The notes: generated by a model not told the origin, from the letters alone. A DNA stretch of 49,396 bases from Desulfobacterales bacterium (GCA_014382905.1 JACNIU010000191.1:1-49396); one strand, 5' to 3'; positions 31,626 through 42,807 are shown, counted from the first letter of the stretch. Made by a program: numbers and translations.

Positions 31626-33884
31626 ATGGGATATGGATTCAAGGCTAAGCTCTGGCCTGATCTGAGAACTTTAAAGGTAAGCTCGAGCACGATTACCAGC
31701 GCGGGTAAATGGGCCTTTTATTTCGTCCTGATAGGGCTTATTGCAGGCCTGGGAGCTGTTATGTTTCATTTTCTTTGCCAGGCAGGCGCCCATCTGCTTA
31801 TGGATCAAATAGCCGGTTACCGGCCTCCTTCCCCTGCCGGCGAGGGGCATCTTTTTACGCCCACTCAAACCCCTTTCAATCGCTGGATACTCCTTTTCCT
31901 ACCTGCATTGGGGGGCATCCTCAGCGGCTGGCTCGTCTACACCTTTGCACCCGAGGCAGAAGGCCATGGTACGGATGCAGCCATCGATGCATACCACAAT
32001 AAAGGGGGGTTTATCAGGGGAAGGATCCCATTTATAAAGACAATTGCCTCTGCAATTACACTTACTTCGGGCGGGTCGGGCGGACGTGAAGGACCTATTG
32101 CCCAGATTGGAGCAGGTTTCGGCTCTTTTTTAGCCACGAAGTTGAGGCTTTCGGACCGGGAGCGCCGGATCATGTTGGCAGCGGGTATGGGGGCCGGCGT
32201 GGGTAGCATCTTCAGGGCACCTCTGGCAGGTGCTCTATTTGCGGCAGAGGTGCTCTACCGGGACCCGGAGTTTGAATCCGAGGTAATCATCCCTGCTGGC
32301 ATCTCATCTGTAGTGGCGTACTGCATCTTCTGTCTCTGCTTAGGGTGGGGATCGCTATTTGAGACGGAAGATTTTCTCTTCCGCAACCCGTTGGAACTTG
32401 GGCCGTATACCGTGCTCGCATTTGTGTTGGCAGGAGCGGGATTTGTGTACGTCAAGTCCTTTTACGGGGTACAGCATATGGCAAAGGCGGTAAAAATCCC
32501 GAACTATCTCAAGCCTGCTATCGGCGGCCTGTTTACCGGAGCCATTGGTTTTTTCCTTCCCCAGACCCTATCTTTCGGATACGGGTTTGCCCAGCTGGCA
32601 CTGGATAACCAGCTCCCTACATTGTTCCTTTTTACACTCGCCATTGGAAAAATACTGACCACCTCCTTTTCGATCGGCTCCGGGGGGAGTGGTGGCGTAT
32701 TCGGCCCTTCAGTTGTCATAGGCGGTGCACTGGGCGGCGTAGTGGGCAGGGTATTCCATCAGATAATGCCGAGCATCGTCACCAGTCCCGGCGCCTTTGT
32801 CGTCGTCGGGATGGCGGGTTTTTTTGCGGGTGTTTCAAATACCCCCATATCCACCATCATTTTTGTAAGCGAAATGACCAACTCTTACCATCTGCTCCTG
32901 CCCGGCCTCTTGGTCTGCTCCCTGGCCTACCTGCTATCCCGAAGATGGACCATATATGAGAAACAGGTGCCCGCCAAAATAGACTCAAATGCCCACAAGG
33001 GAGATTTCTTTGTTGATATTCTTGCGGCTATCAGGGTCAAAGAACTGACCGGGCAACTCAGAAAAGCACGGTTGATTCCGGAAGATATGACCCTGAAGAG
33101 TTTCCGGAAGGTCTTCAGATCAAGTCAGCAACACTACTTTCCGGTGGTCGACAGGGAGAATAAGCTGACAGGGATATTCTCAATAAATGATATTCGGGGC
33201 GTCATTTTTGACAGGGAGGTGGAGGAGTTAGTACGCATGAAGGATGTGGCGAATTCCGATATAATATTCACAACACCGTCGGAAGATTTGAATGAGGTAT
33301 TCAAGAAATGCACCATCCGTAATCTCCAGAGGGTACCGGTTGTGCGAGACGATGATCACTCGGTTCTTATAGGGATGTTGGATCGACAAGAAATGATCCA
33401 GTTTTACAACCAGCGGGTCCAGGACATCAAGGCGGGTGATGAGATTAGAGCCGCCGCAGCAGATGATCGTGACGTGAGCAGATTAAGGGATATAACCGTT
33501 GGAGACGCAATGAATCCAACGCCGGAGCTTGTCGGGGCTGACATGAGAGTCGACCAGCTAAAGGACCTGATTTATGAGAGAGGATTCAACAGTTTTCCCG
33601 TGATCAACGCATCGGGGAGGCTCGCGGGGATTCTCTCCCTCTCGGATTGGAAATCGGCTTTCAAAAAAGGCGATAACTCCCTGACGGCAGGTGATATAGC
33701 CACCAAAAATGTAATCACTGTAACAGACCGGGATTCGCTCCTGTCGGCCCTCTCCAAGATTACGTCCGGGGACTTCGCCATCCTCCCGGTGGTAGAACAG
33801 CATCGTCCTGATAAAATAGTCGGCGTCATCAGCCGCACGGATATCATGCTTGCCTTTAATAATTTTATCATGAGAAGGCGATAA
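31626..33884 (+). CDS. ClC-family chloride channel/transporter with multiple C-terminal CBS motifs
   Basis: TSGGSGGREGPIAQIGAG, GSGGSGGVFGPSVVIGGALG, then several CBS motifs; start set at internal ATG. Confidence 0.93.
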   Translation: MGYGFKAKLWPDLRTLKVSSSTITSAGKWAFYFVLIGLIAGLGAVMFHFLCQAGAHLLMDQIAGYRPPSPAGEGHLFTPTQTPFNRWILLFLPALGGILSGWLVYTFAPEAEGHGTDAAIDAYHNKGGFIRGRIPFIKTIASAITLTSGGSGGREGPIAQIGAGFGSFLATKLRLSDRERRIMLAAGMGAGVGSIFRAPLAGALFAAEVLYRDPEFESEVIIPAGISSVVAYCIFCLCLGWGSLFETEDFLFRNPLELGPYTVLAFVLAGAGFVYVKSFYGVQHMAKAVKIPNYLKPAIGGLFTGAIGFFLPQTLSFGYGFAQLALDNQLPTLFLFTLAIGKILTTSFSIGSGGSGGVFGPSVVIGGALGGVVGRVFHQIMPSIVTSPGAFVVVGMAGFFAGVSNTPISTIIFVSEMTNSYHLLLPGLLVCSLAYLLSRRWTIYEKQVPAKIDSNAHKGDFFVDILAAIRVKELTGQLRKARLIPEDMTLKSFRKVFRSSQQHYFPVVDRENKLTGIFSINDIRGVIFDREVEELVRMKDVANSDIIFTTPSEDLNEVFKKCTIRNLQRVPVVRDDDHSVLIGMLDRQEMIQFYNQRVQDIKAGDEIRAAAADDRDVSRLRDITVGDAMNPTPELVGADMRVDQLKDLIYERGFNSFPVINASGRLAGILSLSDWKSAFKKGDNSLTAGDIATKNVITVTDRDSLLSALSKITSGDFAILPVVEQHRPDKIVGVISRTDIMLAFNNFIMRRR

Positions 33885-33967
33885 AGACAGAGCGTTAAGG
33901 TAGGCGGCAATCATGGGTTCAGAGATTCAGGGAAACCCTGAACCCGATAAACCGATGAACGGTTCTT

Positions 33968-34921
33968 TTATTTCATGGTCTGGAGCTTAGCCTTGGCGAT
34001 ATTTGCTTCGCTCGATTTGGGATATTTCTGAATAAGCTTTTTTAAAAGAAGCCTTGCACTGGTTTTGTCTTTTATTTCATAGAAAGCCAATGCCTGTCGA
34101 AGAATAGCGTTAGGCACTTTGTTTCCATCCGGGTAATTCTTGATCACACGCTGGAAGGCCAAAATCGCCTGCTCATACTGCTTCAGGGCCATACAGGATT
34201 CCCCAACCCAGTATTGGGCGTTATCAGCCAGTGTTGATTTGGGGTACTTCTCAAGAAAATTCTTGAAGCCTGCGATCGCCTCCTCATGCTTTTCTTCCCG
34301 ATAAAATGTGAGGTTTACATCGTATAACCGCTGCTCAGGAGACACTTCCGGTTCTTTCGGAATCTGAGGTTGAGACACGGGTTCCTGAGCCGCTATGGCT
34401 TCCTTTATGGGTTCCTTCTTAGGGTCTCGCCCCTGTTGAGCGGCACCCGGGTCGATCCCGAGATATGAGTTTACCCGCTTTACCCTTGTCTCTAACTCGG
34501 AGATGTTGCCTTCCAGGCCAGTAACCGTTGCCCTCATATCATCCTGGGCCGTCGTGTCTCTTTCAATCGCACGCTTTACCAACTGGTTGTTCTCATCCAA
34601 ACGGCCTGAGATCTTTTGCATTTCCTCCCTGATTTTATCGTTCTCAACGTCCGCTTTTGCCTGCCGTTCACGGATCGAGGTCAGTCTCGAATCCAGTTCG
34701 CTGGAGAGTTTCTTGTCCGTTGCTTCCTGAAGGCTGTCCATCCTCTTGTTGACGGCTACGATCTGATCGTTGAGATACAAAAAATCCTTCTCGGTAACAC
34801 AGGAAGAAAAGAACAGGAAAGAACAGGTAATCAACCCGAACTTAACGCCAAAAGATCTTATCGAGTCAGAAATTCCCACGTTCCCTTCTCCTGAATAGAG
34901 CATCTGATCCTGAATTACCAA
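33968..34921 (-). CDS. cpoB: Tol-Pal system protein CpoB/YbgF-like (coiled coil plus TPR)
   Basis: Lipoprotein-like N-terminus (SFLFFSSC), coiled coil, C-terminal TPRs LYDVNLTFYREEKHEEAIAGFKNFLEKYPKSTLADNAQYWVGE. Confidence 0.88.
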   Translation of the reverse strand: MVIQDQMLYSGEGNVGISDSIRSFGVKFGLITCSFLFFSSCVTEKDFLYLNDQIVAVNKRMDSLQEATDKKLSSELDSRLTSIRERQAKADVENDKIREEMQKISGRLDENNQLVKRAIERDTTAQDDMRATVTGLEGNISELETRVKRVNSYLGIDPGAAQQGRDPKKEPIKEAIAAQEPVSQPQIPKEPEVSPEQRLYDVNLTFYREEKHEEAIAGFKNFLEKYPKSTLADNAQYWVGESCMALKQYEQAILAFQRVIKNYPDGNKVPNAILRQALAFYEIKDKTSARLLLKKLIQKYPKSSEANIAKAKLQTMK

Positions 34922-34974
34922 ACACCGTCAAACCCTTGATAGGAAGACGGCCGACAGAGGCCACCCCTGGATCT

Positions 34975-35027
34975 CCCCTCCCGACAAAACCCGTGCAAAC
35001 TTCTGCGCGGCGGATTGTCGGGTGGGG
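34975..35027. other. Stable stem-loop between pal and cpoB
   Basis: cccctcccgacaa ... ttgtcgggtgggg, 12 of 13 positions complementary. Confidence 0.7.
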
Positions 35028-35058
35028 CCAAACCGATTAAACGAAACCAGTTCCCTTA

Positions 35059-35622
35059 CTATTGGAATAACTTAAAGGTATCTCTTCTGTTAAGTGCCCA
35101 GGCAACCTCGTTATTTGCAGGATCTGCCGGTCTCAGCTCTCCATAGCTGATAGTCTTGATCCGATCACCGGATATCCCTAAGGCCATAACGTATTTTTTC
35201 GCGGAAGCGGCTCTTCTCTCGCCCAACGCCAGGTTGTATTCCTCAGTACCTCTATTATCACAATTGCCTGCAATAAGGACCGAAAGAGAAGGGTTAAAGC
35301 GTAGGAACGCCGCCTTCTTCTTTAAATTCTTCTCGGCCTCAGGTTTCAAATTTGATTTATCAAAATCAAAATAAATATTCTCGGCTTCAAACTCAGCCAC
35401 CTGGGCGGCAAGCTCAGGGGGCAGTTTCTTTTCTTCTATCTCCACTACAACTTCTTTCTTCGGCCCCTCCTTTACAACGACAACCTCCTCTTTAACGACC
35501 TCGGCAGGTGGTTTAACCCCTTCAGAAATGCCAACCTGTTTTTTTGCACACGACGTGATAAAAAACAGGCACGCGCAAACAAAAGCCATGGCAACTAAGC
35601 CAGTCATCACTTTTTTTCCCAT
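35059..35622 (-). CDS. pal: Peptidoglycan-associated lipoprotein Pal
   Basis: Lipobox-like FITSCA, OmpA-like IYFDFDKSNLKPEAEKNLKK...GNCDNRGTEEYNLALGERRAASAKKYV. Confidence 0.95.
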   Translation of the reverse strand: MGKKVMTGLVAMAFVCACLFFITSCAKKQVGISEGVKPPAEVVKEEVVVVKEGPKKEVVVEIEEKKLPPELAAQVAEFEAENIYFDFDKSNLKPEAEKNLKKKAAFLRFNPSLSVLIAGNCDNRGTEEYNLALGERRAASAKKYVMALGISGDRIKTISYGELRPADPANNEVAWALNRRDTFKLFQ

Positions 35623-36145
35623 ATGCCCTTTTCCTCCTGATCTTTATGGTTTACGCCAAATAGGATATCAAAACCCCGACCGCCTTAAAGCCCATAACCC
35701 ACGTAGGTGAGCAAAGGGCCACAGACTTCCATAAAAAGATTGACCCTCTATCCCTGCCCCAAAATGACTGCCAACTGCAAAAGGAACATGCCAATCATTT
35801 ATCTATTTAACATTTCCTTTTCCTTATTTCAAGGGTTTAGATACATATTTTTGTCTTTTTGAATCGATTATGCAAAATAAGATGGGTTACGCCCCACCTG
35901 ATCCTTTCAATCAGGATCAACGGGTCGGGTTAGAAATCAATGAAGTTTCAAACTGTAAGGGTGGTTGAGAAGCACGAGCGCCTGTTTGACCCCGATATTG
36001 ATCTCCTGGCGGTATTTGCGGTCTCGGTGCTGACGTGCCGGAGGTTCTTTCCGATTGTTGATTTTTATGTGGGTGATGGCACAGGCGAAGAGGATTCCAT
36101 AGGCCAGAGTGAAAAGCAGAAAGTGGCAGGACTTTGACGCGAGGG

Positions 36146-37966
36146 TCAAATATAGTCACGGGCGTATTTTCTCACGGGATGGCCGTCTAATACGTGAAAC
36201 TGTTTGATCTTCTTTAGGGTGACAGGAGAAAAGGTCCCGATGGGGAGGTAGATAATCTTTTTGCCTAAGCGTGCGGCCAGGCTCTGGCACCATCCGGACG
36301 GGGGGGTTGCGGCCACGTAGACCACATGTTTCTCGAAGCTGTAATCGAGGGCGGCCATAAGGAGTTTTTCAGGCTTGTTTCTGGCAAAGTGAAAAAACGG
36401 ATCTCTCCAGACGTCGTAGACCCGCAGGGGAGGATAGGTCATCATAAACCCCCCATACTGGCACCTGGAGATCCCAGGTCCGTCCATGACCTCGCCTGCG
36501 GGGGTGCTGTAAAAGGCCATATCCGATTCCTGGTTGTGCTCACCGAGCCAGGTCACACGCCAGGGAAATTCCTCCCTGCCGTCCCTGTCCGGGAGGTCCG
36601 GGTCAAAGATCACCACCACTGAACCTACCTTTCCCTTTAGGGGTCGGTCTTCCCTCACATATATCGTCCTGCTGGTCCATTTCCGGATGGTCTCCCGGAT
36701 GTCCAGGCCGTCCAGCATGGAACAGGCAAACGGTTCGATCCGGATGTTCTCTTCGGTCTTGATCTCAAGGGCCTTCTCGCTCAGATAGTGGCCATATCCT
36801 TCAACCACCACATCCTCAGGGGGATAAGAACAGATGGAAAACCCCTTGAAATCTTTCTGCCACTCCCCCGGATACTGTTCTCTCTTCTTTTTCTTGACCG
36901 GGACAGGCACCAGGCGCCTGCGCAGGGTCTTTAGCTGCCGGTGAAACCGAATCCTTCTGTTGTCCAGGAAGAGGTCCTCTCCTTCCAATCGAAGTACCGG
37001 CAGCCCGGGTTCTTCGCTCTGATAGGGGTAATCGCTGCCTTCCTCCCAGACCTCGTAGGCAAAATTATCATCGACCGTTCCCCGGGCCGCGACAATGATC
37101 TGGTAGAAACTGGGTACAAGGTTTTCCGTAAGGAAGGCATAGTTTCTGGCAAACTTATTCAGCATACGGATCTGGCTGTGAGGAACCTCTTCCTTGCTCG
37201 TTTTCCAGTGCCTCTTCCTCCCGATGTCAATTAATTCATTGTTGATTTTGAGCCTGTCTAACTCCATCGGCCCTGTTCTGCTACGCTCATAGGCCGTTGA
37301 AAGGAAAGGCATTTCACCCATGATCTCCCGGCTCGAGTCCCTGTGGAGATGGGCCAGCCCGACCCCTTTCCGCACCCTGCGTCCGATGACCTGGGTCTGG
37401 GGTTGGTCGAGCATATCCAGTATGCCCTGAGCATGAGACAACCCCCCTACAAAAAGGATCTTTTCCCCGGTTTTACTCAGTTCCTGCAGGTGATAGGCCA
37501 TTGTCTTCTCCCTAAGGAGATCCTCGGGAGAAGCATCATGACCCCGGTACGTTTTCATGTGGGCCTGACAATAGAGAAAATGGCCTATCCTTGTGATTGC
37601 ATACGGGTCCGGCATGGGGGAGAAGTCAGGGGGACATCCTTCCGTATCCCGGTCAACAAAATGGAGAGGGATCCCGTTTGAAAGGGCCAGCCGGATCGCC
37701 TCTACCCCCCCGTCAGTCGGTTCCAGCAGGAGGTAGGTAAAGGTCTCGTCCTTTTCCTCATAGTAGACGACCGACAAAAGAGGGAGTCTTTTGACGCCAT
37801 CGATAATCTTGCCTTTCAGCGTATCCGGGTACTCCACGGCCACGTGGTCCGGCTCGAAATCCTTAAATACCCTTCTTACCTCCAGGGCGAATTCCATCCT
37901 GTTGTGCAGGATAGGGACCATCCGGATATTATTCCACCCTATCTCAGTCTTCGTGGTCAATATCAT
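36146..37966 (-). CDS. Uncharacterized 606-aa protein; N-terminal part resembles the TraB/ChaN/EreA-like fold
   Basis: [65 protein letters not shown]-terminal ~280 aa not recognised. Confidence 0.6.
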   Translation of the reverse strand: MILTTKTEIGWNNIRMVPILHNRMEFALEVRRVFKDFEPDHVAVEYPDTLKGKIIDGVKRLPLLSVVYYEEKDETFTYLLLEPTDGGVEAIRLALSNGIPLHFVDRDTEGCPPDFSPMPDPYAITRIGHFLYCQAHMKTYRGHDASPEDLLREKTMAYHLQELSKTGEKILFVGGLSHAQGILDMLDQPQTQVIGRRVRKGVGLAHLHRDSSREIMGEMPFLSTAYERSRTGPMELDRLKINNELIDIGRKRHWKTSKEEVPHSQIRMLNKFARNYAFLTENLVPSFYQIIVAARGTVDDNFAYEVWEEGSDYPYQSEEPGLPVLRLEGEDLFLDNRRIRFHRQLKTLRRRLVPVPVKKKKREQYPGEWQKDFKGFSICSYPPEDVVVEGYGHYLSEKALEIKTEENIRIEPFACSMLDGLDIRETIRKWTSRTIYVREDRPLKGKVGSVVVIFDPDLPDRDGREEFPWRVTWLGEHNQESDMAFYSTPAGEVMDGPGISRCQYGGFMMTYPPLRVYDVWRDPFFHFARNKPEKLLMAALDYSFEKHVVYVAATPPSGWCQSLAARLGKKIIYLPIGTFSPVTLKKIKQFHVLDGHPVRKYARDYI

Positions 37967-38819
37967 CCACTATCTCCCTGAAATATGCAGAGGCGGTCGT
38001 ATCCAGGATCATGGACGCTGCCTCCTTTAGATATTGAGCTGTCTCCCTTGCCCGATCCGCCTGGGACCCCGAGCTGTCCCTCCCGGCCAGCCGTTTCAGG
38101 GCGTACCGAGCGATATTGATTCCGTCCCTGACCGAATAGCGCTCATCAGCCTCATGAGCGGCCTGAAGAAATTCAACCACATATTCGAGGATCTCATCAT
38201 CCGCAAAAGGGAGATTACTCTTTAATATCAGAAGTTCCTCGTCCCTTTCCGGGAAGTCTATGTGGATCCTAGGCTGGAGCCTGGAGTGGATATATTCAGG
38301 GAGCTCAAAGGTGCTGGCATCATCGTTCATGGTGGTGCAGAACCGAAATTCCGGATGGGCCTTTATCTTGATCCCCGCCACAATGGATTCAACATACCTT
38401 CTGCTATCCAGCAGGGGGGCAAGAGAGGCCCAGCTCTTCTCGCTCATCCTGTTCCCTTCGTCAATAACGGCGACACCACCTTTAATCATGGCCGAAACGA
38501 TGGGACTGGCCGTATATTTGATCTTCCCCTTGTCTGAGATAACAGGTGTGACGATCAGGTCCTCCGGCCGGGTGTCCATGGTGGCCTGAAACAGGTAAAC
38601 CGGCCGGTTTAAGGATTTCCCGGAATGATAGGCCAAGGTCGTTTTGCCAACGCCCGGCTTGCCCACCAACCTCGGGCTCAGCGGGAGATCATCCTTCCCT
38701 ATGACCAGCCACGAGGCCAGGACCTGCGTTATCAGTTCTTTCTGGCCGACCCACGACATCGGTACGTCATCCGGCTCACTCAGGTGCAATTCCACCCCGT
38801 CAATGGTTACTTTTTCCAC
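37944..38819 (-). CDS. MoxR-like AAA+ ATPase
   Basis: Walker [16 protein letters not shown], Walker [44 protein letters not shown]; overlaps the next gene by 23 bp. Confidence 0.9.
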   Translation of the reverse strand: MEKVTIDGVELHLSEPDDVPMSWVGQKELITQVLASWLVIGKDDLPLSPRLVGKPGVGKTTLAYHSGKSLNRPVYLFQATMDTRPEDLIVTPVISDKGKIKYTASPIVSAMIKGGVAVIDEGNRMSEKSWASLAPLLDSRRYVESIVAGIKIKAHPEFRFCTTMNDDASTFELPEYIHSRLQPRIHIDFPERDEELLILKSNLPFADDEILEYVVEFLQAAHEADERYSVRDGINIARYALKRLAGRDSSGSQADRARETAQYLKEAASMILDTTASAYFREIVDDIDHED

Positions 38820-38908
38820 GCCTCTTGCGCCTCCTTGTTTTTACGTAGTGGTTCTATTATATTATATTTTTTTTGCAAAGGGGATATATCTGTGATAAAA
38901 ATATATAG

Positions 38909-39496
38909 ATGAGGCAAAATAGGTGGGAGGACCATTATACCCGCCGGGCCAAAAGCGAGAAGTGGCTTGCCCGGTCAGTCTACAAGCTCCAGGAAATTGA
39001 CAACCGGTTCAACTTGATAAAAAGGGGCAACAGGCTGCTTGATTTAGGCTGTTTTCCGGGTTCATGGTCTCAATACGCACTCAATAAAGTGGGTCATCAA
39101 GGGGAAGTGGTTGGGATCGATCTCAACAGGCCTGACCATCTTTCGGCCAGTGGTTTCAGGTTTATCCAGGCGGATGTGCTGACCCTGGAAACCGAATGGT
39201 TGGTCAGAGAGATCTCACCGAGGGATGTGGTTATAAGCGACCTCGCTCCGTCGACCACGGGGATACGATCCACCGATACAAATCGGTCCCTCTCCCTGGC
39301 AGAAAAGGCAGTAGAAATCGCCTGTGCACTTCTCAAAGAAAAGGGACACTTTGTGTGCAAAATCTTTGAGGGAGAAGATCTCAAACCGTTTAAGTCAGAG
39401 GTGGCCCGGCACTTCAGGCAGATCCGGCTCTTCAGGCCCAAGGCCACGCGCAAGCGGAGCCGTGAGGTCTACCTCGTGGGGGTGTCACTGGATTGA
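38909..39496 (+). CDS. rlmE: 23S rRNA Um2552 2'-O-methyltransferase RlmE/FtsJ
   Basis: YTRRAKSEKWLARSVYKLQEID, LLDLGCFPGSWSQYAL, VISDLAPSTTGIR. Confidence 0.96.
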   Translation: MRQNRWEDHYTRRAKSEKWLARSVYKLQEIDNRFNLIKRGNRLLDLGCFPGSWSQYALNKVGHQGEVVGIDLNRPDHLSASGFRFIQADVLTLETEWLVREISPRDVVISDLAPSTTGIRSTDTNRSLSLAEKAVEIACALLKEKGHFVCKIFEGEDLKPFKSEVARHFRQIRLFRPKATRKRSREVYLVGVSLD

Positions 39497-39572
39497 TGAT
39501 TGTCGATGGACGATTGTCGATTGTCAGTCGTCAATCTTCAGTCGTCAATCGTCAGTCGTCAATCTTCAATTT
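39497..39572. repeat. Degenerate simple repeat based on gtcgtcaat/gattgtc-like units
   Basis: gattgtcgatggacgattgtcgattgtcagtcgtcaatcttcagtcgtcaatcgtcagtcgtcaatcttcaat. Confidence 0.85.
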
Positions 39573-39589
39573 TTTTGGGGGAGCAATAG

Positions 39590-40336
39590 ATGTCAGGTCA
39601 TTCAAAATGGAGTTCGATAAAGCATAAAAAAGGGGCTGCGGATGCCAGGCGGGGTAAGATATTTACCAAGCACATCAAGGAAATAACCGTAGCCGCGCGT
39701 ATGGGAGGGGGCGATCCGGACGGAAACCCCCGCCTCAGAGCGGCCATTGCCGCAGCCAAGGCAGAAAATATGCCCAAAGAAAATATCGCAAGGGGCATAA
39801 AGAAGGGGACCGGGGAGTTAGAGGGGGTCTCCTATGAAGAGGCCAACTACGAGGGATACGGACCGGGGGGCGTAGCTGTACTTGTGGATTGCCTTACGGA
39901 TAACAAGAACAGGACCGTAGCAGAGGTCAAGCACCTCTTCGAACGCTTCGGCGGAAATCTCGGAGAGCCGGGGTGCGTCGCCTGGATGTTTGAGACAAAG
40001 GGCCTTATCGTGTTCGAAAAAGATAAGGTAGATGAAGAAGAGCTCTTAAACCTGGCCCTCGAGGCTGGTGCTGAAGATATGAATGAAGAAGATACAGAGT
40101 TTGAAGTCGTTACGGCACCGTCTTACTTTGAGCCGGTCAGGAAGGCCATCGATGGCGCCGGTCTCTCTTACACCTTTGCGGAAGTATCCATGGTTCCCAA
40201 GAATACGGTCAAGGTGGAAGGCAAAAAGGCCCAGCAGATGCTGAACCTGATGGAATCCCTCGAAGACCACGATGATGTGAACCGTGTGTACGCCAACTTC
40301 GACATCTCTGACGATGTGATGGAGGCCTTAGGCTGA
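39590..40336 (+). CDS. yebC: YebC/PmpR-family transcriptional regulator
   Basis: [37 protein letters not shown]. Confidence 0.97.
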   Translation: MSGHSKWSSIKHKKGAADARRGKIFTKHIKEITVAARMGGGDPDGNPRLRAAIAAAKAENMPKENIARGIKKGTGELEGVSYEEANYEGYGPGGVAVLVDCLTDNKNRTVAEVKHLFERFGGNLGEPGCVAWMFETKGLIVFEKDKVDEEELLNLALEAGAEDMNEEDTEFEVVTAPSYFEPVRKAIDGAGLSYTFAEVSMVPKNTVKVEGKKAQQMLNLMESLEDHDDVNRVYANFDISDDVMEALG

Positions 40337-40815
40337 TGCTTGTGCTGGGGGTGGATCCCGGCTCGAGAATTACCGGGTATGGCCTGGTGGAGAAACAGAA
40401 TAATGATATAATCTACGTTGATTCCGGCCTTATCAGGTCCTCCAACAAGACCCCCTTCTACAAGAGAATCCATAAGATATTTGAAACCATGGTGGAAATC
40501 ATGGGCCATTACCACCCACAGGAGATGGCCATCGAAGACCTTTTCTATGCAAAAAACATACAGAGTTCTCTCAAGTTAGGGCATGCGAGGGGTGCCGTGT
40601 TGATTGCAGCGGTTCAATGCGGCATCCCCATCTTTGAGTATACCCCTTTGGAGATCAAGAAATCGGTCGTGGGATATGGGAGGGCCGACAAAGAGCAGGT
40701 TCGGTCCATGGTTCGGGTGATTCTAAGGTTCAAGGGGGACTTGACCCTCGACACCTCTGATGCCTTAGCCACTGCAATATGCCACGTCAACTGGTCAAAA
40801 TTTGAATCGGTGTAA
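40336..40815 (+). CDS. ruvC: Crossover junction endodeoxyribonuclease RuvC
   Basis: [61 protein letters not shown]. Confidence 0.97.
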   Translation: MLVLGVDPGSRITGYGLVEKQNNDIIYVDSGLIRSSNKTPFYKRIHKIFETMVEIMGHYHPQEMAIEDLFYAKNIQSSLKLGHARGAVLIAAVQCGIPIFEYTPLEIKKSVVGYGRADKEQVRSMVRVILRFKGDLTLDTSDALATAICHVNWSKFESV

Positions 40816-41103
40816 CACTTTAGCCGTTTGAAACAAAGCGTTGGACCATGAGGGTCTCTTTCCCAAAGGACGTAAATACGTGGATCGTTTCATAGGAACG
40901 GCAGCGAGGCCTTGAAATTCATCACTGGACAGCCCCAGAAAAAGGTATTTATTTAATCGGACATCGCCTCTGCCTGCCCGGAATCTGTATTGAACGTCAA
41001 GGGGGCGTTCTATACGCTCTGGAGAATTTTTGTTACGTCCTTTGGGAAAGAGACCCTCATGGTCCCAGGCAACAAACGAATAATTGTTTCAAAACGCTAA
41101 AGT
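40813..41103 (+). repeat. Dispersed ~290-bp repeat, copy D, inserted between ruvC and ruvA
   Basis: IR arms 40849-40875 and 41033-41059; flanked by 14-bp direct repeat aatttgaatcggtg at 40799-40812 and 41104-41117. Confidence 0.96.
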
Positions 41104-41122
41104 AATTTGAATCGGTGAGACG

Positions 41123-41725
41123 ATGATTGCCCAACTAAACGGTGTCCTGCTTCAGAAAACAACTCAGTCGATCATCATCGATGTGGGTGGCGTCGGTTAC
41201 GAGGTCTCTGTTCCCCTGTCTACATTTTACGCGCTTCCGGATAGCAGGGAGAGGGTCAGCCTCCAGATCTACACCCATGTCCGGGATGACTCCCTCACCC
41301 TGTTCGGCTTTAACACACGGCTGGAAAAAGATCTTTTTCTGATGCTGATCTCCGTATCGGGGATCGGCCCAAAACTTTCGTTAAATGTCCTCTCAGGCAT
41401 CGGCCCCCAGGACCTGTTGGAGGCCATCGCGAATGGGGATGCGCTGCGGCTTCAGGCGATCCCCGGGGTGGGCAAAAAGACCGCAGAGAGAATCGCCCTG
41501 GAACTGAAAGATCGCGCGTCAAAGGTCCTCGGAGAGGCGGGAATTTCCCGCATCCCGGTCCCTCAGGGGGAGGATCGGGTCATTTTGGATGATTCCCTTT
41601 CCGCCCTCGTGAACTTAGGGTATTCTGCGAAATCAGCCAGGATGGCTGTTGAAAAGGCGAAATCCCGGGTCGAGGAGATGACCTTAGAGGGCCTGATCAG
41701 AGAGGCCTTGAGAATTCTGTCGTGA
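41123..41725 (+). CDS. ruvA: Holliday junction branch migration protein RuvA
   Basis: [63 protein letters not shown]. Confidence 0.97.
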   Translation: MIAQLNGVLLQKTTQSIIIDVGGVGYEVSVPLSTFYALPDSRERVSLQIYTHVRDDSLTLFGFNTRLEKDLFLMLISVSGIGPKLSLNVLSGIGPQDLLEAIANGDALRLQAIPGVGKKTAERIALELKDRASKVLGEAGISRIPVPQGEDRVILDDSLSALVNLGYSAKSARMAVEKAKSRVEEMTLEGLIREALRILS

Positions 41726-41735
41726 CGGAAAGGCT

Positions 41736-42764
41736 ATGGAAGAAAGAATCATAGACCCCGGACCCCATTTGGAAGAGCTCCCGACTGAGATAAGTCTCAG
41801 GCCGAGGACCCTCGACGAATATGTGGGCCAGGAGGAAATGAAAAGAAATCTTCGGGTTTTTATAGAGGCTGCCAAGGGACGGTCCGAGGCCCTGGATCAT
41901 GTGCTCTTCCACGGAAGCCCGGGCCTGGGGAAAACCTCCCTCGCCCATATCATCGCAAACGAATTAGAGGTGAATATAAAGGGCACCTCCGGCCCGGTCA
42001 TCGAGAAACCGGGTGACCTTGCGGCCATACTTACCAGTCTTCAACCCAAAGATGTCCTTTTTATCGATGAAATCCATCGCCTTAACCATGTGGTTGAAGA
42101 AATCCTGTATCCGGCCATGGAAGATTACGAGCTCGATATCATTATCGGCCAGGGTCCTTCGGCAAGGACCATGAAAATCCCTCTACCCGCTTTTACCTTA
42201 GTTGGCGCCACCACGCGGACAGGGTTGTTGACCCCGCCCTTCAGAGACCGTTTCGGGATGATCCTGCGGGTGGACTTCTACTCCCCTGAAGAGCTACATG
42301 TGATCGTGATGCGGTCGGCCAGGCTTCTCCAGATCCCGACGAGGGAAGAGGGCGCACTCGAAATCGCCAAGAGGGCCCGGGGAACGCCGAGGGTAGCGAA
42401 CAGGCTTTTGAGAAGGGTGCGGGACTTTGCTCAAGTTAAGGCCGACGGGGTCATCACGCAGGAAGTGGCCAGTCAGGCCCTGGATATGTTGGAGGTGGAT
42501 GACCAGGGGCTCGACAAAATGGATCGCTATATTATGAGTACCATTATTGAGAAATTTGACGGAGGTCCCATTGGATTGGGCAGCCTATCTGCGGCTGTGG
42601 GCGAGGAAAAAGATACTCTCGAAGACGTCTATGAGCCGTTCCTTATTCAGAGCGGCTATATCAAGCGGACACCGCAGGGCCGGGTCGCCACCAGGAGGGC
42701 CTATCTCCATCTGGGATTTGAAAAAAAGGGTCTGGGAGGCGTGGTTCAGAAGAAACTTTTCTAA
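41736..42764 (+). CDS. ruvB: Holliday junction branch migration helicase RuvB
   Basis: [60 protein letters not shown]. Confidence 0.98.
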   Translation: MEERIIDPGPHLEELPTEISLRPRTLDEYVGQEEMKRNLRVFIEAAKGRSEALDHVLFHGSPGLGKTSLAHIIANELEVNIKGTSGPVIEKPGDLAAILTSLQPKDVLFIDEIHRLNHVVEEILYPAMEDYELDIIIGQGPSARTMKIPLPAFTLVGATTRTGLLTPPFRDRFGMILRVDFYSPEELHVIVMRSARLLQIPTREEGALEIAKRARGTPRVANRLLRRVRDFAQVKADGVITQEVASQALDMLEVDDQGLDKMDRYIMSTIIEKFDGGPIGLGSLSAAVGEEKDTLEDVYEPFLIQSGYIKRTPQGRVATRRAYLHLGFEKKGLGGVVQKKLF

Positions 42765-42807
42765 AATTTCCGAATATGTCATTTTCAAATCGGGGTAACG
42801 AACTGCA

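Noticed and set aside
39497-39572. Possible CRISPR array
   Set aside because: Units are 7-15 nt, degenerate and without spacers or cas genes; a simple repeat.
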